A DNA stretch of 64,000 nt from Gnetum montanum (lineage: Eukaryota > Streptophyta > Gnetopsida > Gnetales > Gnetaceae). The translations under genes and the position numbers were made by a program. Every line of letters begins with the position of its first letter. Position 1 is the first letter of the stretch. Shown piece after piece: positions 35,876 through 46,453 of this stretch. The stretch is from NCBI GenBank assembly GCA_015680685.1, contig MNCI01016599.1, positions 305,386 through 369,385 of the forward strand, read 5' to 3'. The notes beneath the pieces are model-generated. The model searched no databases. It was not told the DNA's origin and was given only the letters and a program-made list of their open reading frames with translations.

Positions 35876-38822
35876 TTATTGTGTGGTTGCTATATACAGA
35901 CACCTTTGTATGTTAATTTCCTGAGCACACCGGTTGCATGAAGGAGATGCTGAGCATTCCTCCATGTCATCACCCTCTGTATCACTGTATGTGATGCGTG
36001 GAACTTTCTTCTTCTCGATCTTTTCATAAATGTTCTTATTAGATATTTCCAAGGAAAGATCGTGGATTCCTAGGCATGCGTTTATGGTACTTAGCCATGC
36101 CCTCCCCATTATAATTGGGAAATTCCCTTTATTATTGTTGACTTCTATCACTAGGAAATCAGCTGGGTATGACCAACCACACACAGTGGTAATAATGTCC
36201 TCCACAACTCCCAAAGGGACAGTGATGGATTGGTCAACCAGCTCTAGTTGAATATTGCTCTTCTTGAGTGGGGGCAAGTTCTAGGCTTTATACATTTCTT
36301 GTGATATTAAGTTAACTTCGGAACCTGAGTCAAGAAGAGCCTTACATGGTTCGTTCCTAGTGACTTGGAGGTAGATTAAGGAACTTCCAAGGTTAGAGAG
36401 TTTCCTGGGAAGGTGGCCCACCTTTATCCATTCAATAACGGTATGTGTTAAAATAACCGTATGCATTGAGCTCTGTTGTTGGTTTGAAGGGAGCTCCGAA
36501 GCCTTACTTGATGGAGGAGTGGTCATAGATTCAACCGCTTGTGGTTGTGAGAGCTTGTTTGGATTATTAGTTCTAAAGAAGGATCTCCTCTTTGTACAGT
36601 TGTTAGAACCAGCAATGGGTTAAAGGTTTACAACTCCTGTAGCATTATGTTGCTATAGTTGAGTGGGGAGTTCCCCTTGCATCATTGGAGTGGGTGGTAG
36701 TGGAACTATTGGCGTAAGAGATGCAGATGGATTCGGAGGATGGTATGCATGTGGAGTGTCTCTTTTAAGAGAGGGAGTCTTAAAATACTCCCGAACTAGG
36801 TAGTGCCATTGTGGAGTCATGTGACTGACAGAGTCACTTAGAAAAACTAGCTGCTGCATGTAATAGCCATATGGATCTAGTTGCCGGTAAGGGTATTGTT
36901 GTCTCGGTTGTGGCATCCCCCATNNNNNNNNNNNNNNNNNNNNNNNNNNNNNNNNNNNNNNNNNNNNNNNNNNNNNNNNNNNNNNNNNNNNNNNNNNNNN
37001 NNNNNNNNNNNNNNNNNNNNNNNNNNNNNNNNNNNNNNNNNNNNNNCGATAGTCATTTTTCCCTTACCCTTGCTACATGCATGGTCTGAATCTCTCCTCT
37101 TTTTCTTATCGTGGTCACTACTTCGTTCCTTAGACTCTTCTACAATTTTTAAAACGGTTTCGAATCTACTATCTAAGGAGTCCCACATTTGATCTACCTT
37201 AGCCGACACTTCAGTTGTCAACTTTTGAAGTGGCAAGGTTTTTCTATTCACCAACTCTTCAAGTGGTGACTCATCCTCTTTCGAAGGGAAGGATCGCGGT
37301 TATATTCTTCCGTGCTTTCTCTTTTCCATAGCTCACCTTCTTCCTTAGCTACTTGCTCCAATAGCCTATGAACTTCATGGGACCTAAGTTTAGATAATCT
37401 CCCTTGGGCATATGTTCCAAGGGTTCTCCTAATTTCATGTCTTAGCCTATCTACAAGGTGGTGTAGTTGATCCTGTTGTGCGTAACCATGGCCTAGGCAA
37501 CGATGTAGCAATGCATAATATTGGCCCATGGTAGCATCCAAGGGTTCGTGATTACCCTGCTTCCATCCTTGGATCTAGTTACGCAAGTTGGAAACTCTAG
37601 AGTACATTTAGTATTTATCGTTAAACAATTCTAGCATCGTACTCCACCGTCTAATGGATTCCGGTTCTAAGGACCGATACCAACTCTTTGCTTATTTTAT
37701 GAGTGTCCTCGGAAACAACTTTAACTTTTGCCACTCGTTTTCAATATTCTACAAGGCACAGGCATCATGGAATGCTTGTAAGTGATTCTTTAGATCAACA
37801 TTGTATCCCCCCTCAAATCATGGGAGATTATTCATGTCTAGTCTCTTGATCTAATTGTCTTTTTGGTGCCTTGTAGGTATTCTAACAGACTCCATAATGT
37901 CTAACATACTCTGGGTTGCTAGTAGGGGCTCGTCATGATCATCTCTCTCATGATGTCTATGATGCCTACGTGGTTCCCTACTTTTCCTTCTATGCCTTGA
38001 TTTCCTAGAATGCCCTCTTTCTTGCTCTCAACTCTCTCATCGAGGTCTCTCATTTTTCTTATCCTTACCCTTATCCTCACGGTTGTACTCTTTGTGACTA
38101 CGTCTGGATGTGGAAGGAGAGGATGAATGATGTGATGAAGGGGAAGAAGAAGGGGAATCATCACCATGATGATGTTTCTTACCTTCTCTTCTGTGGTCTT
38201 GACCCCGATCGTGATGACGATCAGAATGCTTGTCCTTATCAAGTATTTGTGTTCCCTCATTGAACACTTGGTGTTTATGGGGATCAAAACCAAGGTTGTG
38301 TATTGTGGAGTGTAGGTTTTGATAAACCACCTCCTCACCATCTTTAGGAGGGGGAACATCATTTTGTGGAAAACCTATTGAAATAGGTTCACCACCCTTA
38401 ATTTCTCTTATGACGAGTGAAGCATTACAGGGTCCTTTGCCCTTCAACGATGTGTGGTGACTCTCCTGCCGCAAGTTTCGTTGACGTTGAGCTTCTATGG
38501 GATGGTAGTCCCTTATGTTGTAATCACATGTAACGTACTCAGCATATAATTGTGACATGCCAATTCGTGCAAGGGCACGAAGGAGCATGTTGGGGCCGAC
38601 TCTGTTTGGGGGCAACACTATGTTACCCTCCAAGTCTCTCCATCGTAGTTGCTTGTCTTGATGGAAGACAAAGGTAAAGTCGAGTATATATTCATCATGA
38701 TGACTATATACCATACCGAATTGTTGAGGAACTGGTGGATCTGGGTTACGTGTGTTAGACTGCTAAATGTCTCTTGTGTGATCCCTAGGTGGTGAAGTGC
38801 TTTTATGAGAAGAAGAAGACAT
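35876..38822 (-). pseudogene. E3 gag-protease, best preserved of the set
   Basis: Met at 38822 (MSSS). A 225-residue open part, 38714-38037, has the N-terminal domain (YILDFTFVFHQDKQLRWRD, NMLLRALARIGMSQLYAEYV) and a His/Arg/Ser-rich block (SDRHHDRGQDHRREGKKHHH and serine runs). The gag core follows to 37250. The zinc region falls in the N gap. The protease is at 36526-35876 with an intact active site ALLDSGSEVNLIS (about 36341-36303), then VPLGVVEDIITTV and NFPIIMGRAWLST. The frame ends at 35876 right after the protease tail, where E1 would continue into reverse transcriptase. A few stops and frameshifts remain. Confidence 0.85.
36924..37046. other. Assembly gap of 123 Ns
   Basis: Unknown bases inside the E3 gag at the position of the zinc-binding motif and Pro/Tyr-rich tail, by comparison with E2 about 28430-28700. 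That comparison suggests the true gap is longer than 123 bases. Confidence 0.95.
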
Positions 38823-38949
38823 TGTTTATCTTGTCGGTGTGCTATTGACCATTGTTTAAATTTTCTTCTAATTAATCCTAAGGGTTCATTTAAGCTTCCC
38901 AACGATGTGGATGATTTCCTATGTTCTACTTAGCGTACAAACAACTTAG

Positions 38950-38967
38950 TCCCTAGCAACAGCACCA
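38950..38967 (-). other. E3 primer binding site, tRNA-Asp, decayed
   Basis: TCCCTAGCAACAGCACCA on the plus strand, 14 of 18 identical to the tRNA-Asp 3' end, all changes transitions. One base from the LTR. Confidence 0.85.
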
Positions 38968-38968
38968 A

Positions 38969-39773
38969 TGATGAGTGGCGAGGTACCCCTACACTCAACC
39001 ATACAAATATGAGTGTTACATGCGCGATCCGGTCGAACTCCGCAGACTAAGTGCCTACACGCCTTATGGAACACCTAAGGTTAATCAATCATTGTCCTCC
39101 CAAGCTTACTTGTATTTGTCATGGTTGTATGGTTAAGTAAACTTGAGGCATGTGATTTTTATATCTTTTATGTTTTTATCGCTTATGCTAAGAGAGGAAA
39201 GGGTGAAGAGACTAAGTAACTAGCTTTAACTAACTAAGCCCTAATTACCCTAGCATCAGTATTTTTTCCCACTTGCTGTTTCACACCCTGAACCAATGCA
39301 ACGCTGCTGGGATTACCAAACGCTATTTGTTACTAGGATTACCAAGCGTAATGCACGTGCTCGAAACGGTCATACTGAACGCACTTAACTAGGAGTTAAG
39401 GGTTGAGAGAGATTTAATTAACTAATAAAGCATTTAAACATTAAAAATAATTAAAGTCCTATTTAGCTTAGTCCATGCACTGCAAGGTTTATCCGAAAGT
39501 TCATCTTTATTGCCGTACACAACTATGTGCTCAGGTACAGAATTGCTTGAATAAAGATTCGTTCACTTTGGGACTCCTACTGCGGGCACATGGAAATTAT
39601 TCTAACTCTGGAATGGAAAAATGGCAAGAGTTTGGCTAAGGTCTAGATCTAGATGGAGAAACAAGAGAGAGTCGCCTCTTATTTATAGAACTGGCGATGG
39701 ATCGCAATATCGTGTACACGATATCATGGGGAAAGATGCGATATCACGGCCCATGTGATATCATGTCCCGTCA
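38969..39773 (-). repeat. E3 5' LTR
   Basis: 805 bp, TGATGAGTGG to CCCGTCA (terminal CATCA mutated to CGTCA). GATATC-motif array at about 39706-39768 and an rc TATA region near 39676-39688. Confidence 0.95.
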
Positions 39774-40197
39774 ACAATAAAAGTGTCTAAAATTATTAAA
39801 GCGTTGAAATATTAAACTATTAAAATGCTTAAGTGATTAAATCCAAATGCTGCAAGGAATGCTCAAAAAGCTCATCTTTATTGCTGGTCATGCCAATGGT
39901 CTTAGGTACATTAGCGCTCGAATAAAGAGTCATACACGTTTCTCACACCTACTGTGGGCACTTGGAAAATATTCTAACTCTTACAGGAACAAACTACAAG
40001 ATTTTGGCTACAACTACTCTCAAAAGATGCCATAAATGTTGCGGGGGCACGCATATTTATAGCAAGAGACAGACTTTGCGTTAACGGGGTTGTGTTAATG
40101 CATGAACAGATATGTCAATGGGGTCACATCAACGCATCCGCATCAATGAGGCTCCATTAACATAGCCCAGTCGATGTATCAACTGATCATTTCATCA
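39774..40197 (-). repeat. E1 5' LTR, second part
   Basis: Resumes E1 LTR sequence (aataaaagtgtctaaaattatt onward, matching 13920 onward) after the E3 target duplication and ends TTCATCA at 40197, next to the ATTAT duplication of E1. Confidence 0.95.
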
Positions 40198-42025
40198 ATT
40201 ATTTTCTATTATTAAGCCAATATTCTATGAGATTCTTTTTGTTAAGGTTTGTTTTGTATAGAAATTGTATTAGAATTATATTCCATTTATTTTTTATTTT
40301 TGGTATATTTTTTGGTATATGTAAAAACTTTATCATGTCATGATTTTGGGTAATTCCCAAACTCTATATTTGTCCTTTTTATTAATTCTCCAAATTCATG
40401 CAATTATCCATGTTTTTATGATTAAAGTTTTAGATGAGAAAAAGGTTAGAAAACACATAAATGGACTGTAAGAGCATAGAAAAGGCATGGTTAAGAGCAA
40501 TAATCCAAAAGAGGAAAGAGTGACTAATGAAGTCTTCAAGTGCATGATGCTAAACATGGCAAAGTTCTTGTCTCTCCTCAAGTACAAATAAAAAGCATGG
40601 GCTTTAATGTGAACATAATGGAGCATTTGAAGAGTTGAAGATGAATGAAGTAAAGCTTCTTTCTCTTATCTCTTGCAAGTTTTATAGTTAAATTATTTTG
40701 ATTTTGATAGCCCCCTATTTTAAAAACCCTACATCATGTTTGCTATATGCTTTGGGATTTACCTATAGTCAAATTATTTTAAGTTTCAACAACTCCTCTC
40801 TTTCTCTTTCTCTATTGCCTCATGCATGATCCATTTGAAAGGATGCCATAGTTTTTTCCTTGCTTCATGAAGAATAGTCTTCCTTGCATTCTTGCAGCGA
40901 TCATCATTCTCTCAATTAGAACTCTCAAACTACAAATCATTAATGTAACATTTTGCATTTCAAACCCTTTATCTTTGCTTTGTTAATTATTTATGCTATG
41001 TTCTATTTTAGCATAAGGTTATCCTTTATAATATTGCTTAATTTATATTAACAACTTGTACTATAACTAATGATTTATACTAGTGTATTCTAATACCTTC
41101 TCTTGTGCTTATTAATATTAGAAATCATGATTTCTTGGATAAATAATGAAGTGTTAGCCTAATGGTAGGACTCTTTAATTTGAAACCTCCAAATCATAGG
41201 CTTGATTCTAGTAGACAATGCCAAGTTACAAAGTTCTAACTAGACTATATATTTTGGGGTGTACCTATATTACAATTATTATTTTTATTGGTATTTACTA
41301 ATCCTTGATTCTTTTGGATTTGGATAGGTTGGAAGGATGGTGGTGGTTCATACTTTTTTATTTATATTAGCATGTTATTTCTAAGGTTTTTCAAATAAAA
41401 TTATATTATGTAGGTGTAGCATAGTAAATATAATTTGGAGTTTATTCTAGCTAACTTTATTATCTCACTATGGGCATTGGGAACCTGTTCCTTAGAGGAT
41501 GTGGCTTAATTTCAAAGTTACCATATGATAGCATGAACCCCTAATCATTGTATTTTTGGATCACTCAAATCTTTGTGTTCACACATGAAACTTGATCTTG
41601 AAATTTAGTTTGTTATTATGGACGTTGGCTAACACTTAGATGATGACTTTCAATACCTTGCTTTGATTTGTCCTTTGACATCAATTTAGATTAAATCTCT
41701 TTCTTTCTTTCTTTCTTTTTCTTGACTATTTGTAGGTGATTCTTCAGTGACTTCCAAATCTAAACCCATTCTTAGTGTGTGATCCTTGTGCAAAGCTTGA
41801 TCTTACTTTTGCAAAGTCTTTCCTTAATTCAATCTCATCTTAGATAGAGAAAACAAATGTTTCTTATTAATCCTTGTTTATTGTTAATTTATGGATCTTA
41901 TTTCTTGAATTTTCTTCTTGTGAATATATTGTATGTTCTTTTATTTCTCTGTATTCTCCTTTTATCACATTATTCTCTATCTTTCCATCTATTTTTGTAA
42001 TTTCAATGAGTCTTATCCATCAGAA
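40198..42025. other. Gene-free AT-rich flank between E1 and the DNA transposon
   Basis: No convincing coding frame. It holds the right copy of the E1 target duplication (40198-40202), a TTTC-rich stretch at about 41698-41720 (ctttctttctttctttc) and the tRNA-like segment listed separately. Confidence 0.5.
41147..41225 (+). repeat. tRNA-like sequence, possible SINE head
   Basis: TAGCCTAATGG at 41155 fits the RNA polymerase III A box (TRGCNNARYNGG), and GGCTTGATTCT at 41199 resembles the B box GGTTCRANNCY with one mismatch. Their starts are 44 bases apart, the spacing in a tRNA. I could not fold a good acceptor stem, so a functional tRNA is unlikely. Plant SINEs begin with such a head. The tail of a SINE was not identified. 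Confidence 0.35.
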
Positions 42026-42073
42026 GGTAATAGTGCACAATAGGGGATGCCACGTACATTAATTAAGGTTGAC

Positions 42074-43100
42074 TGATGAATCATCATTTGGCTGAGATAT
42101 CGTAGATGCTACATTGCATCTATGTTGTAGCATCCCTGTCGATGTGTCTTAGTTGGCTGCTATGTTGTAGATGCTACATCACATCTACAATGTTGCATCT
42201 GTTTAATAAAGTCAATTTTTATTCACCTACGATATTGTAACTACGATATTGTATCTATGATGTTGTATATTCGATATCATAGCACATCCTACGACATTGT
42301 AGATCTGATATTGCAAGATGTGTGCAGCCTATAAATACAACACGTGGGTGCACAGATTCGCATGAGTTTCATTCCATCCTTAGGTAGATTCTTGCAATTT
42401 CGTTTTGTAGTTTTAGCGATAAAGTGAATGCTTGCAGTGTTGTGTTGAGCAGTTGTATAGAATCTTTATTTGAGTGAAGTGTACTTGGGCATAGTTCATG
42501 ATCGAACATAAAAATCGAGATTGATTTTCATCATTGCAATATCCACTTAGTTTTACTATTTTACATAGCATAGTTTTTACTGTTTTCTTAGTTTAATTAT
42601 TTACATTTCCAAGTACTTTACTTTACTTGTTTATTAGTAAAGCGGAATGAGTACGATTAGTTTCAAGTCTTTAAGTGTAATCGTTTGGTAATCCCAGTAG
42701 CATTATGACTTAGTTCATCTAGTAGCATAACGCTTGGTAACCTAGTAATGATTACATGAGCCCAAGACATGTACGGTAAGCCAGGATCATATGCTTATCA
42801 CTCTAGGCTAGAGTAGATTTACATTACTGTCATTACTTAGACTTAGGATTAAATTTCATTTTCAATTATGTTTATCACTAGGAGTAAAATGAGCCTAATA
42901 ACATCAATTATCATATGTCTTACTTTGGACTAAATCATACATGACAAAGCTACCACTAGTCCAAGTTGGAAGACAACATCCTATGATCAATGCTTAACAA
43001 TCTAGATGCTACAACTAGTCCTATCCACGAAATTTGACTGAATCATGTGTGAATGCCATTGATTTGTATGGTTGGGCGTAGGGGTACCCACTGCTCATCA
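42074..43100 (+). repeat. Solo LTR in the left inverted repeat
   Basis: 1027 bp, TGATGAATCATC to GCTCATCA, flanked by TTGAC (42069-42073) and CTGAC (43101-43105), a 4-of-5 target duplication. TATAAATA at 42330-42337. U3 has about eight ctacgatattgta-like motifs between 42095 and 42320. No primer site or gag follows, so it is a solo LTR left by LTR-LTR recombination. It splits the inverted repeat precisely. Confidence 0.9.
42330..42337 (+). promoter_or_regulatory. TATA box of the solo LTR
   Basis: TATAAATA at the U3/R junction, directly after the palindromic-motif array. Confidence 0.55.
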
Positions 43101-44004
43101 CTGACCTATTTTTACCCATGATAAAAGGCCATTTTCATCTTTATGTCATCATGATGCATGCATCGTTGATATTTTTTATGGCCTTCCTGATTCTTTCTCT
43201 TCTTCTAGATTCTTCCAACTAAAAAGATAAGAATATATACGTATGATTTCCTACTTACCATATCCATGAGTGTTTTTTTTAAGGAACAATTTAAATAGAA
43301 TTACTTTAAAGATTAAATATTCATCTGACATAGCTCAAGCCACCCATCATCACTAGTTTTAAAGATGGTGAAATCTTATTTAAAAATACAGATCACATGG
43401 TTTTGAAGTGAAAAGGAAAAAAATTTCTAAAATTTATGAGTTATGACTATATGAATTATCAATACCATAGAATATAAGCCATTTGTTTTTCAATAACCAA
43501 TTTAATTTAAACTAAATCAATTTGAAGTAAATATTATTGATTTAATAAATTATTTCTTAAAAAATATCCAATGTTAGTAAAGATTTGTCGTAATATCTTT
43601 CAAGGTTGCTAATTAATGGAGTTCATCAACCAAACCAAGAAAAAATATGCTATTCAACTTGGCTTTCTTCTTGTAATAATCACATTATTTTGTTCAAGTA
43701 ATTAGCTCATTGTTTTGCTAAGTAAGAAGCTATGAATTCAAGTCACACTTAATTATACTTGTGTGAATACATGTACTTGTTCAAATTATAATAACATACA
43801 TTCAAGAGTATTCGATAAGTAGAAAACCTTAGAAATTATTTACAACTGTGATATTCCTAAGCATTAAGGATGTGTTGTAATATCAAATTATTAATATTAT
43901 AAACATAATCATAGAGATAGAAGTTACAACTTTCATAAAACAATCTTTATTATCAAATTTAGGTAAACTATTACATAAATATAAGAGAATTTAATTATGT
44001 CCTA

Positions 44005-44885
44005 GATTCTAAGTTGGAGGGAGATATGCAAAATTGAAGAATATGTTTAACAAGTATAAAAAATGCATCCTCTTTTTTTGGTGCAAATTTTCCTCTCCAC
44101 ATGTACTCTATTAGATATGAGTCATGTAGCTCTTGTCATGACCCATTTTGTGGAATATGAGCTTCTTGCCATATACTGTCAATTGTATTAGTATGAACAC
44201 CTCTGTTTGGATCTTTAAAGTGCAATGAATGGTTCACCATTCTATAATCAACTTGAAGTTGATAAAGCCATTCTAAGTCATAATTTTTTCACATATCACT
44301 CTATATAATGTTGCTAGATTTGATCCACTCATAAATGCAATCTATCAATGTTTCTTTGCATCTATTTGGAACAACTACCAAAAACATACTATTAAAAAAT
44401 CTCATTTAGTTCCTCCAAATACCCAACAATCTAGCACACGTCTACCGCTATTGTATTTTCACTTGCCAAATTTTGATTCATCAACCTTTATAATCTTTCT
44501 TGGACCTCTAATTTGCTATGGATTCTTCAACAAAACATTTCTACAAAAATTAAACCAATCAACTATTGTATGTTTAGATACTTGATTCTAGACCTGCACA
44601 TACTTATTGGAGCATATCTAGCTTCAAGCATACATAATCAATAAAATTGTTTTGATATCCAACTTTGAATTCTAGAACTAGGTTCCATGACAAATGTTTT
44701 CTTTAGTGTCATATTGAGAACATACAAATCTTAATCTTTCTTTTTTTAAAGCATCTCTTCTCATTTTCATTAGTATTTTGCAACTAGAGCAGATTTTTCC
44801 TGTAGGTAAAAGATCAAATCCTTGACAAAACTCAATACAATTTTGTAATTTTTTAGTTTTTCTATCAATATTTGCCTAGTCATGA
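44005..44885 (-). pseudogene. IS1595/ISXO2-like (Merlin-type) transposase, decayed
   Basis: The minus strand gives, in order: QNCIEFCQGFDLLPTGKICSS then CK, an N-terminal zinc ribbon whose partner cysteine is in RFVCSQYD (about 44830-44700); TIVDWFNFCRNVLL (about 44570); IIKVDESKFGK (first catalytic Asp, about 44495-44463); GRRVLDCWVFGGTK; NIIxSDM (second Asp, about 44300), where x is a stop; LQVDYRMVNHSLHFKDP; GVHTNTIDSIWQ (about 44203-44168); and LHDSYLIEYMW ending near 44095. This order, zinc ribbon then VDES-KFGK...GR..VFGG...NHS..F.DP..G.HTNTI, is the signature of the DDE domain of bacterial IS1595/IS1016 transposases and eukaryotic Merlin. At least six stops and one frameshift break it. 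A cut-and-paste enzyme in life. The identification rests on many collinear motifs, so I am fairly sure of the family. Confidence 0.85.
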
Positions 44886-45336
44886 AAGAATTTGGAAATA
44901 CAAAACTAACAATTATGAATAAATTTATATTTATTGATAATCTAGTACCACTTTGAATTAAAATATATATGGATAACATAACATGTATTTAAATTAAAGA
45001 AATTAAATATTGAAAATAATATATGGCATAACTAGGATGATGATGATGATATGACATAACTACTATATTAAACAATAAAAATCTACTAAAAATAAAAGTA
45101 TAAAAAACTTCTCAAATAAAAATAAATACCAAATTTCATTATTTCGAAAAAAGCAATTCTACCCTCTTCAACTCTTTAAAGTAACTCATATCCTTCAAGC
45201 AATTCTTCACCCTTTTAAGTTAACTCCCTAGTGCATCAAACAATAGTGTATATGGTAATTTAAAGGTTATTAATTTTTTTTTACATCTTTCCCCCCTTAG
45301 ATTTTTTTCATAAAGATTTAGCACCATTTATTATAT

Positions 45337-46125
45337 TGATGAGCGGTGATGTACCCCTACACCCAACCATACGAATCATAAGCGTTCATGCACGATTTGG
45401 TCGAATTTCGTGGATGGGACTAGTTGCGGGATCTAGATCGCTATGCCTTGATCGCAGTTCGTTATCTTCCCACTTGGACTAGTGGTAGCTTTGTCACGTA
45501 TGGTTTAGTCCAAAGTGAGGCATATGATTTTTATCATTTTATGTTTTATAAGTTTAATTGCCTACAACAAGAATGAAAGGTAAAGTAATTTAAGATCTAG
45601 TTCATTTACTGCCTAACTAGCCTAACACAAGTAACTACCCCACTTTCCTAAACACATACTAAACACATATAGCGCTGCTGGGCTACCAAACGTTAAGCGT
45701 TGCTAGGTTACCAAGCACTGCATGTATGCTCGAAGCAATCATGCTTGTGTTCATTAACAACTGGAAATTAATTGCTTAACTGAAATGTAGTAAAGTAAAG
45801 TGCATGGAAGTAAAATGCATTTAAAGAGACATTAATCTATTCTCAGTGCTGCAAGGATTGTCAAAAGAGTTCATTTTTATTTTTGTCACATTGTTGCACT
45901 TAGTTACATCAGTGTTCGAACAAAGAACCATACACACTTAAACTCCTTTTGTGGGCACTCAGAAAATATTCTAACTCTGGAGAAAATAAATTGCAAGAGC
46001 TTCACTACTCTGATTAGAAATTGCAAAAACTGATGCAAAATTGATTGGAAATTGTGAGCCAAAGTGCTATATTTATAGGCTAGCGTATACCCCTCGACAT
46101 CGGAGCAGAAAAATGCACTTCATCA
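45337..46125 (-). repeat. Solo LTR in the right half of the DNA transposon
   Basis: 789 bp, TGATGAGCGG to CTTCATCA, flanked by TATAT (45332-45336) and CATAT (46126-46130). Same family as 1-658. No interior sequence follows on either side. Confidence 0.9.
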
Positions 46126-46453
46126 CATATGGTAAGTTTCTATTCACACTTATTTTTTTGAAATATATTGTTTAATTGATTTAATGATTGTTAAAATGTA
46201 CCAAAATGGAAACATTCTTATTAATGTGTTAAGATTAAACATAAAAGGAAAGTTTTAAAAGTTTCCAAATACAAAGCTTTTGAAATACAATTTTTAGTTT
46301 GGAGAATCTAAAAAGGGACTCATGAAGATCATAAAAAAATATCAACGATGCATACATCATGATGACATAAAGATGAAAGTAATTTTTTATCACGGGTAAA
46401 AGTTAGGTCAGCCTAGTCAATGGCGATGGCATCCCTTATTATGCATCGTTACC

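Larger units (their letters stand above)
32965..39773 (-). mobile_element. E3: gag-protease-only gypsy element inserted in the E1 LTR
   Basis: LTRs at 32965-33749 and 38969-39773, primer site at 38950-38967, polypurine tract at 33750. A perfect 5-bp target duplication ACAAT (32960-32964 and 39774-39778) flanks it, and the E1 LTR continues on both sides. The interior has gag and protease (38822-35876) and a tail without pol, the same layout as E2. LTRs differ by roughly 9 percent over the first 185 bases by eye. A 123-bp N gap (36924-37046) lies inside gag. Confidence 0.95.
13449..40197 (-). mobile_element. E1: Athila/Tat-type Ty3/gypsy retrotransposon, host of two nested insertions
   Basis: A complete but dead element. 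Order on the minus strand: 5' LTR (40197-32493, split by E3), tRNA-Asp primer site, gag (split by E2), protease, reverse transcriptase, RNase H, integrase, a long 3' region with an extra ORF, polypurine tract, 3' LTR (14343-13449). A perfect 5-bp target duplication ATTAT flanks it (13444-13448 and 40198-40202). Without E2 and E3 it is about 13 kb, large for the superfamily but usual for Athila/Tat. Lineage was judged from the tRNA-Asp primer, the VFMDDFS reverse transcriptase motif, the GIDFMGP integrase start and the extra 3' ORF. It encodes no intact protein. Confidence 0.9.
42026..46453 (-). mobile_element. Fossil Merlin-type (IS1016/IS1595-like) DNA transposon
   Basis: Long terminal inverted repeats: 42026-42073 plus 43101 to about 43185 on the left pair with about 46325-46453 on the right. 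Both ends begin GGTAA, share GGGATGCCA about 18 bases in, and agree strongly over atctttatgtcatcatgatg and gcatcgttgatattttt. The flanks CATCAGAA (42018-42025) and CACAAGAA (46454-46461) agree at 6 of 8, a plausible decayed 8-bp target duplication, the length reported for Merlin. The interior holds the transposase remnant. Two solo LTRs (42074-43100 and 45337-46125) inserted later. Without them the element is about 2.6 kb. No function remains. Confidence 0.75.

Noticed and set aside
38037-38362. 147-codon minus frame (38362-37919) overlapping the E3 gag
   Set aside because: Shadow of the gag low-complexity block in another frame; the gag frame has homologues in E2 and E1.
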